54,496 bases of DNA from an uncultured Bacteroidota bacterium (GCA_937894725.1 CALAYL010000020.1:1-54496), one strand, 5' to 3'; positions 45,331 through 53,515 are shown, counted from the stretch's first letter. Numbers and translations: made by a program. Notes: generated by a model not told the origin, from the letters alone.

Positions 45331-46155
45331 ATGAAATCATTTTTAAAAAAAACACTTATTGACTATGGTGCATTTGATATCACAGTAGGGAGCATACTCA
45401 CTACTGCGTTTATCCTTGTTTTCATCTATCTATTTATCCTTATTTTAAGTCTTTTTATAAAGAAATCTTTACGAAAAAGAAATAAACTTGACGCTCGTGC
45501 CCTCTCCCTCTTGCAGCTTGTAAAATATATCGTATGGACTTTTGGTATCCTCTTCGCACTACACAATGGAGGGGTTAACATCACCTTCCTCATTGCGAGT
45601 TCGGCCGCATTATTAGTTGGTCTTGGATTAGGGCTTCAAGATATTTTTAAAGATTTTATGTCGGGTATCATCATTTTGGTAGAAGGCATTGTAAAAGTAA
45701 ATGACATCGTAGAAGTAGATGGTATGGTAGCCAAAGTCAAACAAATCTCGCTTCGAACTTCAGAGGTGCTCACACGCGATGACAAAGTGATGATAGTGCC
45801 CAACTCCAAGTTTGTCGAAAACAATGTAGTCAACTGGACACACAACTACTCCCCTACCCGATTTAGCATTCAACTGGGTGTAGATTACAGCTCAGATGTG
45901 CGACTTGTCGAAAAATGTGTTTTAGCATGTGCAATGCAACATGACCAAGTGATTAAAAATAGCGCATATTCGCCATTTGTCCGATTTACTAATTTTGGCT
46001 CTTCATCTCTTGATTTTGAGTTGTTTTTTTGGAGTGAAAATCTTTTTAAGATAGAAAACACCAAGAGTGACATACGATTTGCTATCAGCGATACTTTCAA
46101 AAAAAACAACATCACTATACCTTTCCGTCAACTCGTGGTTCACCAAGCAAAATAA
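45331..46155 (+). CDS. small-conductance mechanosensitive channel, MscS family
   Basis: 274 residues: three N-terminal TM segments and the MscS core. The pore helix ASSAALLVGLGLGLQDIFKDFMSG with its Ala/Gly packing, the beta domain VNDIVEVDGMVAKVKQISLRTSEVLTRDD, and VPNSKFVENNVVNW are diagnostic. Such channels release ions and small solutes on sudden hypo-osmotic swelling. It follows the KimA-like permease by six bases, and the lipoprotein hydrolase by another six, giving an uptake/release pair in one transcript. Confidence 0.94.
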   Translation: MKSFLKKTLIDYGAFDITVGSILTTAFILVFIYLFILILSLFIKKSLRKRNKLDARALSLLQLVKYIVWTFGILFALHNGGVNITFLIASSAALLVGLGLGLQDIFKDFMSGIIILVEGIVKVNDIVEVDGMVAKVKQISLRTSEVLTRDDKVMIVPNSKFVENNVVNWTHNYSPTRFSIQLGVDYSSDVRLVEKCVLACAMQHDQVIKNSAYSPFVRFTNFGSSSLDFELFFWSENLFKIENTKSDIRFAISDTFKKNNITIPFRQLVVHQAK

Positions 46156-46161
46156 TTAATC

Positions 46162-47169
46162 ATGCGTACTTCACTGCTTATATTACTTACTCTTTTATTC
46201 CAAAGTTGCACGAATAAAAATAGCAATAACGATACTATCAAAAACTATTTTGACTATGCAGAAAGCGGGATAAAAAAAGGCGGAGTGAGGATGATACCCA
46301 TCCAAACACCCGTTGGGAAATTCAATGTTTGGACAAAACGCTTTGGCAATAACCCTAAGACAAAAGTGCTCATTCTACATGGCGGTCCTGCGCTCACCCA
46401 CGAATATTTGGAATGCTACGAAAGTCTATTTTTGCCCATGGCTATTGAGTTTTATGAATATGACCAACTCGGCTCCTACTATAGCGACCAGCCTACCGAT
46501 TCTATACTCTGGACACTCCCTCGATTTGTAGAGGAGGTGGAGCAAGTTCGCATTGCTTTAGGCTTAGACAGTAGCAATTTCATACTCTTAGGTCAAAGCT
46601 GGGGTGGTATTTTGGCTATGGAGTATGCCCTCAAATATCAGCAAAATCTCAAAGGTCTCATTATCTCCAACATGATGAGTAGCTACCCTGCCTATGGTGC
46701 TTATAATCAAAAATTGCGCGAAGAACTGCGTCCCTCGCTTTTAGATACGTTCAAAATGTATGAAGCCAAAGGCGACTTTTCAAACCCTATTTACACGCAA
46801 CTAGTGACAACCGAATTTTATACAAAATATATTTGTCGAATGCCCGAAAGTGATTGGCCAGAGCCGATCCGTAGGAGTTTTAAGCATATCAATGGCCCAG
46901 TGTATGCCTTGATTCAAGGCCCGAGTGAATTTGTGCCAGGTGGACTGCTCAAAGATTGGGATAGAACAGCCGATTTAGCCAAAATAAAAACGAAGACCCT
47001 CACCATAGGCGCACGCTACGACTCAATGGATCCAGATTTTATGAAAAAAATGAGTGAACTGTTGCCCAATGGGCAATACCTATTTTGTGACAAAGGAAGC
47101 CACCTCTGTATGTGGGATGACCAACAGACTTATTTCGATGGTGTGGCTAAATTTGTAAGCGGTTTGTAG
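46162..47169 (+). CDS. proline iminopeptidase-like alpha/beta-hydrolase lipoprotein
   Basis: 335 residues. The leader ends in a lipobox FQSC (Cys16). The mature part is an alpha/beta hydrolase of peptidase family S33: HGGPALTHEYLE (oxyanion hole region), nucleophile Ser146 in GQSWGG, an aspartate in ARYDSMDPDF and the catalytic histidine in KGSHLCMW. Relatives remove N-terminal proline or amino acids from short peptides. As a lipoprotein it acts outside the cytoplasm; the released amino acid could be an osmolyte such as proline (inference). Last gene of the operon, followed by a terminator. Confidence 0.9.
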   Translation: MRTSLLILLTLLFQSCTNKNSNNDTIKNYFDYAESGIKKGGVRMIPIQTPVGKFNVWTKRFGNNPKTKVLILHGGPALTHEYLECYESLFLPMAIEFYEYDQLGSYYSDQPTDSILWTLPRFVEEVEQVRIALGLDSSNFILLGQSWGGILAMEYALKYQQNLKGLIISNMMSSYPAYGAYNQKLREELRPSLLDTFKMYEAKGDFSNPIYTQLVTTEFYTKYICRMPESDWPEPIRRSFKHINGPVYALIQGPSEFVPGGLLKDWDRTADLAKIKTKTLTIGARYDSMDPDFMKKMSELLPNGQYLFCDKGSHLCMWDDQQTYFDGVAKFVSGL

Positions 47170-47175
47170 CATAAA

Positions 47176-47201
47176 AAAGTCGAATCTTTCGATTCGACTT
47201 T
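47176..47201. terminator. bidirectional terminator
   Basis: An 11-base-pair stem, AAAGTCGAATC paired with GATTCGACTTT around TTTC, with A-rich and T-containing flanks. It sits between the convergent hydrolase and Kbp-like genes, seven bases after the first stop and 22 bases from the second. Confidence 0.8.
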
Positions 47202-47222
47202 ACAATAGAAATCTTATTGAAT

Positions 47223-47681
47223 TTAATTTTGCTGCGGTATCACTAGCATCTGTCCAGGATAGATTTTATCCGGATTGCTCAACATTGGTTTATTGGCTTC
47301 AAAAATTTTGTTGTACAAATTTGCATTTCCATAAAACTTTTTAGAAATACCCGAAAGCGTATCTCCACTCACTACGGTGTGGTATTGCTCCTCTGGTGCT
47401 ACGTTGATTTCTACTGGCTCGCCTACTGCTAGGTTATCGTCATTTACAGATGATATGCCATCTATATTGCCTGCAGTAGCTACTACACGAATTTTTTGAA
47501 AAATAGTATCTACAGAACCTCCTAATGTTACCACATCATCCGCTACAGCCACTGTTAGGTTCGTAGTGTCAAGCTCAAAAGATTGAAGATGCGCGATGAT
47601 TTTAGCTGCCTTTTCGTCATCACTCACGCCTAGTCCAAAAAGTTTTGAACCCGCATTTTTAATAAAAGATAATACTCCCAT
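47223..47681 (-). CDS. kbp: BON-LysM protein, Kbp/YgaU-like potassium-binding protein
   Basis: 152 residues, no signal peptide. Residues about 25-80 are a BON domain (FELDTTNLTVAVADDVVTLGGSV) and residues about 98-150 a LysM domain (YHTVVSGDTLSGISKKFYGNANLYNKIFEANKPML). Order and length match Escherichia coli Kbp (YgaU, about 149 residues), a cytoplasmic protein that binds and senses K+. It is convergent with the operon containing the KimA-like permease and MscS, which supports an ion-balance theme. A perfect -7 box precedes the ATG. Confidence 0.85.
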   Translation of the reverse strand: MGVLSFIKNAGSKLFGLGVSDDEKAAKIIAHLQSFELDTTNLTVAVADDVVTLGGSVDTIFQKIRVVATAGNIDGISSVNDDNLAVGEPVEINVAPEEQYHTVVSGDTLSGISKKFYGNANLYNKIFEANKPMLSNPDKIYPGQMLVIPQQN

Positions 47682-47703
47682 GTGTTGTTATTTTAATTTT
47701 ATC

Positions 47704-47711
47704 CAAATTTA
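47704..47711 (-). promoter_or_regulatory. -7 promoter element of the Kbp-like gene
   Basis: On the minus strand TAAATTTG matches TAnnTTTG exactly, 22 bases before the ATG at 47681. Confidence 0.5.
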
Positions 47712-47806
47712 TTATTTCTATCCATTAGACTTTATTTTTTTGATGTTTTTTTCTCTTTTCTGTCGATTTTTTTCGACTTTCGTATCAAATTAAAACAAAA
47801 AACACT

Positions 47807-48229
47807 ATGAAAAAGTACTTATTACTGCTATCAGCCCTTAGCTTATTTTTTATCGGATTGCAGAGTTGCAAAAACAAAACTCCGGAAACCGCACCCGTAG
47901 CTACTGAAGTGGTAGAAACCCCAGCGCAAACTACTGAACCAGCTGTGGCTACCGAAATCGTGAGCAGTATCGAAGTGCCAAATTTTGAAGCTCCAGAGGC
48001 TAAGAAATTTTGTGATGACTATAAAGCCTTGATGGGCGAATATGCTTCGCTCAAAGGCACAGGCGACAACGTAAAAGCTGCCGAACTAAGCAAAAAATTT
48101 ATGAGTTGGGCAAATGGTGCTAGCGCATTGGCTGGCAAATTGAAACCAGAAGAGATGAAAACCTTTAACGATTTTATGGTAACTGCCGAAGCAAAATTCA
48201 ATGAAATGAATAGCGCAGTAGCAAAGTAA
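47807..48229 (+). CDS. small lipoprotein of unknown function
   Basis: 140 residues. Lipobox GLQSC (Cys21), then a Pro/Thr/Glu/Val-rich linker with repeated VATE (about residues 25-60), then a helical domain (FCDDYKALMGEYASLKGTGDNVKAAELSKKF, in parts) that probably forms a coiled pair of helices. The linker would span the periplasm or peptidoglycan. I do not recognise a family. The terminator after it overlaps the 3' codons of the convergent GtrA gene. Confidence 0.8.
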   Translation: MKKYLLLLSALSLFFIGLQSCKNKTPETAPVATEVVETPAQTTEPAVATEIVSSIEVPNFEAPEAKKFCDDYKALMGEYASLKGTGDNVKAAELSKKFMSWANGASALAGKLKPEEMKTFNDFMVTAEAKFNEMNSAVAK

Positions 48230-48250
48230 CTTCAACTATTTTAACTATAC

Positions 48251-48280
48251 AAAAAAGCTACCTATTGGGTAGCTTTTTTT
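48251..48280 (+). terminator. terminator overlapping the end of gtrA-like gene
   Basis: AAAAAAGCTACC pairs with GGTAGCTTTTTT around a five-base loop and runs into T. Its right arm encodes the last four residues (KATQ with the preceding Lys) of the convergent GtrA-family protein. A-rich sequence on the left arm makes it usable in both directions. Confidence 0.8.
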
Positions 48281-48666
48281 GCATCTGCAAATACCCAATA
48301 TTTTTGAAGTACAAAGTTAAACCCCAATGATACAAATAGGTCTATGACAATTCTACTAATTTTATAATCAAGCAAAGTACCTTCTGTCAATAGATACGTG
48401 CCACTACTTTTTAATAAAATACTTCCTATCACCACACACACAAATTTGGGCAACTGCCTACTCGTAGGCGTTTGTGCAGCACCAAAAGTCCAATAGCGGT
48501 TGATACTAAAGTTGACTACTGCACCTAGCACCCCACTGATAGCGATAGAATAGGTATAAAACAAGCCTCCCCATTCGGTGAGCGCTATCATGATAAGATA
48601 ATCAAAAAGACCACCTAAAAAGGCAGATAATTGAGCTTTTAGAAAAACAAAAACGGATGATTTCAC
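48262..48666 (-). CDS. GtrA-family membrane protein
   Basis: 134 residues with four TM segments, the size and plan of GtrA-like proteins, which are thought to help move polyprenyl-linked sugars or other lipids across the inner membrane. NFSINRYWTF between TM2 and TM3 and the matching NFVLQKYWVF near the C-terminus are the family's internal repeat. The start is GTG (48664-48666), overlapping the TGA of the upstream gene as GTGA, so translation is coupled. The last codons lie in a terminator arm. Confidence 0.88.
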   Translation of the reverse strand: MKSSVFVFLKAQLSAFLGGLFDYLIMIALTEWGGLFYTYSIAISGVLGAVVNFSINRYWTFGAAQTPTSRQLPKFVCVVIGSILLKSSGTYLLTEGTLLDYKISRIVIDLFVSLGFNFVLQKYWVFADAKKATQ

Positions 48667-49349
48667 TTTTTAGCTAACTTCTCTTCAGCATCACGTGCAT
48701 TTGCCAATTTCAATAGTTTAATAAAATCAAACCCATTGATCACATACAATATCACATTTAGCAACAAACTCACATACGCCAAAATAAATGGGAAAAACGC
48801 CTCCAAACCTATCAATGTACAGAGTATAATACGCAATTCTGTAGGGCCAAATCCTGCCTCTGTATCGATCTCATATTTGTCTGTGACTTTATACTTCAAT
48901 AACGCTATAATCATCGTCCACCCATAAGCTACGATAAAGGTATAAACATAAATACGATGATCTTCGGGTAAATAAAAAAAGAAGCCCAACCCTATCAAAA
49001 TAGTAGAGAGCCAATCCATTGTCATATCGAGCGAAAAACCATACCACTTGCGTGGAATATCTCTATAATAAGCGATACGACCATCGAGCGAATCGCCAAA
49101 CCATTGTATTGCAAATCCTACCACACTCACTAAAAGAAAATGCGAATCAGTTCGCCCAAACCAAAAGCCCAAAAACACCATAATACTCCCCAAAAAACCA
49201 ATGGCTGTAAGCACATCAGGTGTCATCCAAAGTGGCAGTCGCTCACACAGAAAACGGATAGTCTTCTGCTCCGAATTTTTAAGGATATTCGTTCTATTGC
49301 GGTCGGCAGATATTTTTTGAGCAGTAGAAAGCTCTTGATGTTTGTCCAT
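48663..49349 (-). CDS. CDP-alcohol phosphatidyltransferase family protein
   Basis: 228 residues from the ATG at 49349, six TM segments. Longer versions starting at an ATG at 49442 or a TTG at 49469 are possible. The catalytic motif D-x2-D-G-x2-A-R-x-...-G-x3-D-x3-D is recognisable as Asp86, Asp89, Gly90, Ala93, then Gly104, Asp108, Asp112; the Arg after Ala is replaced by Tyr94. These enzymes move a phosphoalcohol from a CDP-activated donor onto an alcohol, usually in phospholipid synthesis. Coupled to the GtrA-like gene by GTGA overlap, suggesting a lipid-linked product that is made and flipped. Confidence 0.85.
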   Translation of the reverse strand: MDKHQELSTAQKISADRNRTNILKNSEQKTIRFLCERLPLWMTPDVLTAIGFLGSIMVFLGFWFGRTDSHFLLVSVVGFAIQWFGDSLDGRIAYYRDIPRKWYGFSLDMTMDWLSTILIGLGFFFYLPEDHRIYVYTFIVAYGWTMIIALLKYKVTDKYEIDTEAGFGPTELRIILCTLIGLEAFFPFILAYVSLLLNVILYVINGFDFIKLLKLANARDAEEKLAKK

Positions 49350-49484
49350 AAAATTTGGTCGTTTGTTCGGATTATTCCCTTGTAAATAAAGAATAAATTC
49401 ACCAATAGTTGAAATTAAGATGTGAATGCCAAATTTTTTCATTAGGTATTCAGACCACTTAGAAATCAATTTTCAACGCTTGTT

Positions 49485-50852
49485 TTAAGCCATCGCTTCT
49501 ATCAAGTCAAACTCGGTGATAATAGCCAATTCGCCCGTAGGTTTATTGACCAATACGGCAGAGTTTTCGCGAGTGATATACTTTGAAATTTCAGACGAAG
49601 GTGCGTTCCAATCTACCACTGGAAATGGCTTACTCATTACATCACCCACCGCAATCTCACGCGCATTTCCATTTTCTACGATGAGATTCAAAATCGAATG
49701 TTCGGATATACTACCTACCATGCTATCGCCTTCCATCACAGGCAGCTGAGTCAATCCCATTTCTTTCATCATATTGAAAGCGTCTATCACTTTATGCACA
49801 GCTGTTACACTCACCAGATTTTTAATTTCGCGCTTACGCTGCAAGATTGTTTTAGCCGTCACTTCATCATCTTCCAAAAAGCCTCTTTCACGCATCCAGT
49901 CATCGTTATAGACCTTGCCTACATAGCGGCTGCCATGGTCATGAAACACGATAACCACCACATCACCTTCTTTAAATCTATCGGCCATTTGGAGCACACC
50001 CTGCATTACCGCACCGCCCGAGTAGCCGGTAAATAAACCTTCCTCACGTGCTAATCTGCGACACATCTGCGCTGCATCTTTATCAGACACCTGCTCCACA
50101 AAATCAATAAAATCAAAATCAAAATTGCCGGGTATCAAATCTTGACCTATACCTTCGATGAGATAAGGATAAGCTTGTGTCATATCCATTTTGCCTGTTT
50201 CCTTATAGGCTTTTAAAATCGATCCTTGGGCATCTACTGCAAGGGTATGAATATTTTTATTTTTTTCTTTTAGATACATGGCTGTGCCTGTCATTGTACC
50301 TCCTGTACCGATAGTAGCTACAAAATGCGTTATTTTGCCATCGGTTTGTTCAAAAATCTCTGGCCCAGTGGTGAGGTAGTGCGCCTTGCGATTCGACAAA
50401 TTTTCATATTGATTGATCCAATATGAATTTGGAATATCGAGCGAAAGCCGATGAGCTACGGAATGATAACTCTTAGGGTCATCGTGTGAAACATTAGTAG
50501 GGCATACAATCACCTCTGCACCTACCGCACGGAGTATGTCTATCTTTTCTTTCGATTGCTTGTCTGTAGTGGTAAAAATGGCTTTGTATCCCTTTACTGC
50601 AGCAGCCAGTGCGAGCCCCATACCTGTATTGCCAGAGGTGCATTCGATAATGGTACCGCCTGGCTTCAAAAGGCCTTGTTCCTCGGCATCTATCACCATT
50701 TGGTAGCCTATGCGGTCTTTGATAGAATTCCCTGGATTGAAATACTCTACTTTAGCATATAAATCTGCTTTGATAATATCCTTGCCTATTTTATTGATTT
50801 TGACTAAAGGGGTATTACCTATGGTTTCGAGTATATTGTTGTAAACTTTCAT
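49485..50852 (-). CDS. cystathionine beta-synthase
   Basis: 455 residues. Residues 1-325 are a fold-type II PLP enzyme of the cysteine synthase/CBS group: NPGNSIKDR with PLP-lysine Lys45, SGNTGMGLALAAAVKGYKA, and GTGGTMTGTAMYLK for phosphate binding. Residues about 340-455 form a pair of CBS domains (LPVMEGDSMVGSISEHSIL and the following repeat), a regulatory Bateman module. There is no heme-binding N-terminus. It condenses serine or its acetyl ester with homocysteine or a related thiol; a cysteine-synthase activity cannot be excluded. Confidence 0.92.
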   Translation of the reverse strand: MKVYNNILETIGNTPLVKINKIGKDIIKADLYAKVEYFNPGNSIKDRIGYQMVIDAEEQGLLKPGGTIIECTSGNTGMGLALAAAVKGYKAIFTTTDKQSKEKIDILRAVGAEVIVCPTNVSHDDPKSYHSVAHRLSLDIPNSYWINQYENLSNRKAHYLTTGPEIFEQTDGKITHFVATIGTGGTMTGTAMYLKEKNKNIHTLAVDAQGSILKAYKETGKMDMTQAYPYLIEGIGQDLIPGNFDFDFIDFVEQVSDKDAAQMCRRLAREEGLFTGYSGGAVMQGVLQMADRFKEGDVVVIVFHDHGSRYVGKVYNDDWMRERGFLEDDEVTAKTILQRKREIKNLVSVTAVHKVIDAFNMMKEMGLTQLPVMEGDSMVGSISEHSILNLIVENGNAREIAVGDVMSKPFPVVDWNAPSSEISKYITRENSAVLVNKPTGELAIITEFDLIEAMA

Positions 50853-50893
50853 GTAGCGATTTTTTTTGTAAATATAGAATTTTGGAGCGACTG

Positions 50894-50942
50894 TGCGATA
50901 TGCAAGTTTCGATTTGCGACTCTACGATTTGCGAATAGCGAA
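50894..50942. repeat. degenerate heptameric tandem repeats, intergenic
   Basis: Seven consecutive seven-base units, most holding GCGA or CGAT: TGCGATA, TGCAAGT, TTCGATT, TGCGACT, CTACGAT, TTGCGAA, TAGCGAA. Also readable as two copies of CGATTTGCGA 15 bases apart. Lies between the cystathionine beta-synthase start and the stop of the YkgJ-like gene. Similar in style to 35153-35242. Confidence 0.6.
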
Positions 50943-50944
50943 AA

Positions 50945-51454
50945 TCACTTCGCGGCTACCGCTTTTTCCAATTTCTCCACAAAGGCTAATGTAGCAGGAC
51001 AGCGATGCAGATTTTCGGAGTACACGCCTACTTGATCTAAAAAATCGGTACGCACAAAGTGTGGAAATCCACTACAATCCTTGGGTCGGATAGCATATAT
51101 AACACACTTATTCGATTTGAGATTGAGATGTTGGCAAGGTTGATTGACATTGACAATATCGCCATTGTCTTCATCTATTTTGAGATATTTCTCAAAATAA
51201 GCCTGATAGGTCATACCCACATGAGTGGCTATTTTTCTCACCTCTGCTTTGCTAAAAGTAGGTGTCATAGTTCGGCAGCAGTTGGCACAATCGAGACATT
51301 GGGTCTCAGCCCACACTGCTGCATCCACTTTTTTGACGATAGGCAATAGCTTTAAATTTTTCTTTCGTTTGAGCGATTGCAAAAACTTAGTGAGCGATTT
51401 TTTCTTTTGGTAAGCACGTCTAGTGCTTTTTAGTACCCAGCGGGGAGTATTCAT
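50945..51454 (-). CDS. YkgJ-family cysteine-cluster protein
   Basis: 169 residues from the ATG at 51454; a TTG further upstream falls in the preceding terminator. Eight cysteines in the family pattern: CLDCANCC near residue 53, then NQPCQHL, SNKCVIYAIRPKDCSGFP and HRCPA. The family is predicted to bind zinc or an iron-sulfur cluster; the pattern C-x2-C-x2-CC ... C ... C-x-IY-x2-RP-x2-C is complete. The N-terminus is basic (KSTRRAYQKKKS). Molecular role unknown. Confidence 0.88.
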   Translation of the reverse strand: MNTPRWVLKSTRRAYQKKKSLTKFLQSLKRKKNLKLLPIVKKVDAAVWAETQCLDCANCCRTMTPTFSKAEVRKIATHVGMTYQAYFEKYLKIDEDNGDIVNVNQPCQHLNLKSNKCVIYAIRPKDCSGFPHFVRTDFLDQVGVYSENLHRCPATLAFVEKLEKAVAAK

Positions 51455-51481
51455 TTTTTTAAAACTTGTGTTTGTAAAAAT

Positions 51482-51505
51482 AAAAAAGTCCCGCAAGCGG
51501 GACTT
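51482..51505 (-). terminator. rho-independent terminator
   Basis: AAGTCCCG pairs with CGGGACTT around a four-base loop; on the minus strand a run of six T follows. It ends the transcript of the small Thr/Glu-rich lipoprotein gene 21 bases upstream and separates it from the YkgJ-like gene. Confidence 0.85.
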
Positions 51506-51526
51506 CCTTATCAGATTTCAGTTAGA

Positions 51527-51748
51527 TTACTTCTTAACTTCTTCTTTTACAGCTTCTACAGTTGAAGTTACTGCAGCAGCTGCAGTATCAACAGCAGTTT
51601 CTACTGTTTCAGTTACTGTTTCAGTAGTTTCAGTTACCGCTTCAGTAGCAGCTTCTGTAGCTTCAGTAGCAGCTTCTTCAGCTTTGTTATTACAAGAAGC
51701 TAGAACGATACCAGCTACAACTGCGAAAGACAAAAATAATTTTTTCAT
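51527..51748 (-). CDS. small low-complexity lipoprotein
   Basis: 73 residues. Lipobox VLASC (Cys19). The mature part is almost only Ala, Thr, Glu and Val in short repeats (EAATEATEAATEA, TETTETVTETVETAV), ending KEEVKK, predicted to be one long amphipathic or acidic helix. The DNA shows matching repeats of GCTTCAGTAG type. Bacteroidota have many such short lipoproteins of unknown role. It has its own terminator and is separated from der by 89 bases, so it is transcribed as a single strong unit or as the tail of der. Confidence 0.8.
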   Translation of the reverse strand: MKKLFLSFAVVAGIVLASCNNKAEEAATEATEAATEAVTETTETVTETVETAVDTAAAAVTSTVEAVKEEVKK

Positions 51749-51837
51749 TTTTTGTTTGTTTTTTTAATGGGTTAAATAATTGACGTGCGAAAATACAAAC
51801 ACTTTTGGCAATTTTCCAAATTTTTGCTAAAAAATTT

Positions 51838-53145
51838 TTATTTTTCTCTAAAAGCGATGGTAATGGGCACTCCACAGAGGTCAAAATGCTTGCGCAACTG
51901 ATTTTCTAAGAAGTTTTTATACCCCTCGCCTATGTATTTTGGATGATTGGAGAAAAAAGCGAAAGTAGGTGTACGCGAGGGTAGCTGTGCTACATATTTG
52001 ATCGTGACCAATTTGCCTGCGGTAGCTGGCGGATGATAGCGACCTATTTCTTTTAGCATGATTTCATTCAACTTAGCACCTGGTACTTTTATGCTCATTC
52101 GGTTATATACGTTTTCTATTTCATCTACTAGTTTGAAGATACGTTGCTTTTCTAATACCGAAATAAATAACAGAGGTACATCATTGAATGGCGCTAGTTT
52201 TGACTTGATGTGTTCTTCAAAACGAAGCATCGTTTTATCGTCTTTTTCTATCAAATCCCATTTATTGACGGCTACTATGATACCTCGCTTTTTGCGAATC
52301 GCCATTCGATATATAGTAAGGTCTTGTTGTGAAAGCTCATTGTTCGCATCGAGCACTATCACCGCCACATCACATTCGTCTAATGCCTTGATAGCTCTAA
52401 TCACCGAATAGAATTCTAAATCTTCATGTACCTTGTTTTTTCGTCTTATGCCCGCAGTATCGATGAGTATAAACGACTTGTCGTATTTTTGGTATAAACT
52501 ATGCACACTATCGCGTGTGGTTCCCGCTATAGGTGTTACGATATTTCTTTCCTCGCCCAAAAGTGCATTTACCAAAGACGATTTACCTACGTTTGGCTGG
52601 CCTATTATACACACTTTGGGTATCTGCACCGCTTCTACTTCCTCCTCTTTTTCGGGCATAAACTCCACGATAGCATCGAGCAATTCGCCCGTACCAGAAC
52701 CCGTCATAGACGATATGCTGTATAAGTTTTCAAGGCCAAGGCTGTAAAATTCATTGGCATTGATAAGGCGCTCAAAATTGTCGCATTTATTTACGACCAG
52801 CATCACTTTTTTTGACGACCTGCGGAGCAAATCGGCAAACTCGGCATCTAAATCAGTGATACCGCAGGTAGCATCTACCAAAAACAATAAGAGCGAAGCC
52901 TCTTGCATAGCTATGATAACCTGCTCTTTGATGTGCTTTTCAAAAATATCGTTTGAGCGAGGCACAAACCCGCCTGTGTCGATGACACTAAAATTGCGAC
53001 CACCCCAGTCAGACTCCCCGTATATACGGTCGCGGGTTACCCCACTGAAATCATCAATGATGGCTTTTTTTTCTCCAATTAATCTATTGAAAAGTGTGGA
53101 TTTGCCCACATTAGGGCGCCCCACAATGGCTACTGTAAAACTCAT
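51838..53145 (-). CDS. der: ribosome biogenesis GTPase Der (EngA)
   Basis: 435 residues with two GTPase domains and a C-terminal KH-like domain. Domain 1: GRPNVGKST (8-16), DTGG, NKCD. Domain 2: GQPNVGKSS near 178, DTAGIRRK, NKWD. The KH-like part (about 355-435) includes RTPTFAFFSNHP and the FDLCGVPI end. Essential for maturation of the 50S subunit. Length matches the family. The ATG at 53145 is 34 bases after the stop of the bacilliredoxin-like gene, probably one operon. Confidence 0.96.
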   Translation of the reverse strand: MSFTVAIVGRPNVGKSTLFNRLIGEKKAIIDDFSGVTRDRIYGESDWGGRNFSVIDTGGFVPRSNDIFEKHIKEQVIIAMQEASLLLFLVDATCGITDLDAEFADLLRRSSKKVMLVVNKCDNFERLINANEFYSLGLENLYSISSMTGSGTGELLDAIVEFMPEKEEEVEAVQIPKVCIIGQPNVGKSSLVNALLGEERNIVTPIAGTTRDSVHSLYQKYDKSFILIDTAGIRRKNKVHEDLEFYSVIRAIKALDECDVAVIVLDANNELSQQDLTIYRMAIRKKRGIIVAVNKWDLIEKDDKTMLRFEEHIKSKLAPFNDVPLLFISVLEKQRIFKLVDEIENVYNRMSIKVPGAKLNEIMLKEIGRYHPPATAGKLVTIKYVAQLPSRTPTFAFFSNHPKYIGEGYKNFLENQLRKHFDLCGVPITIAFREK

Positions 53146-53179
53146 AGTGGTGCGAAGTTAAGGATATTTAGCTAGTAAT

Positions 53180-53512
53180 TTAAAGATATTTGACGAGTGC
53201 AGCTGCATCTATGTCGCTGTGCGATGCATGGTAGATACATTTGCCGTCTTTGACGAGGAGCAGCTGTGGCGACTCGTGTGGCACGCCTAAATCTGTGGCG
53301 AGCTGATTTGACAAAGGGCGAAAACTCAATAAGTCAAGAAAATAAGGCACTACTTGCTCTTCAGTAAACTGAAAACTCCCTTCAAAAGCCCGCTTGGCCA
53401 TAAGGCTAATTGAGCATCGAGTGCTATGTTTAAAGAAAAGTACAGGAACTTGATAAGACTGCACTACGGCAGCTTGGAGCACAGCCTCAGCGTCTAAATG
53501 ATGCCAATTCAT
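53180..53512 (-). CDS. monothiol bacilliredoxin-like protein (YtxJ/BrxC family)
   Basis: 110 residues of thioredoxin-like fold. The N-terminal helix precedes LFFKHSTRCSIS with the single active-site cysteine Cys33, the TRCSIS form of the TCPIS motif of YtxJ (BrxC). VPHESPQLLLVKDGK holds the cis-proline loop. In Bacillus the protein removes bacillithiol from mixed disulfides; Bacteroidota also make bacillithiol. The small lipoprotein gene upstream ends three bases before this ATG. Confidence 0.88.
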   Translation of the reverse strand: MNWHHLDAEAVLQAAVVQSYQVPVLFFKHSTRCSISLMAKRAFEGSFQFTEEQVVPYFLDLLSFRPLSNQLATDLGVPHESPQLLLVKDGKCIYHASHSDIDAAALVKYL

Positions 53513-53515
53513 GTT

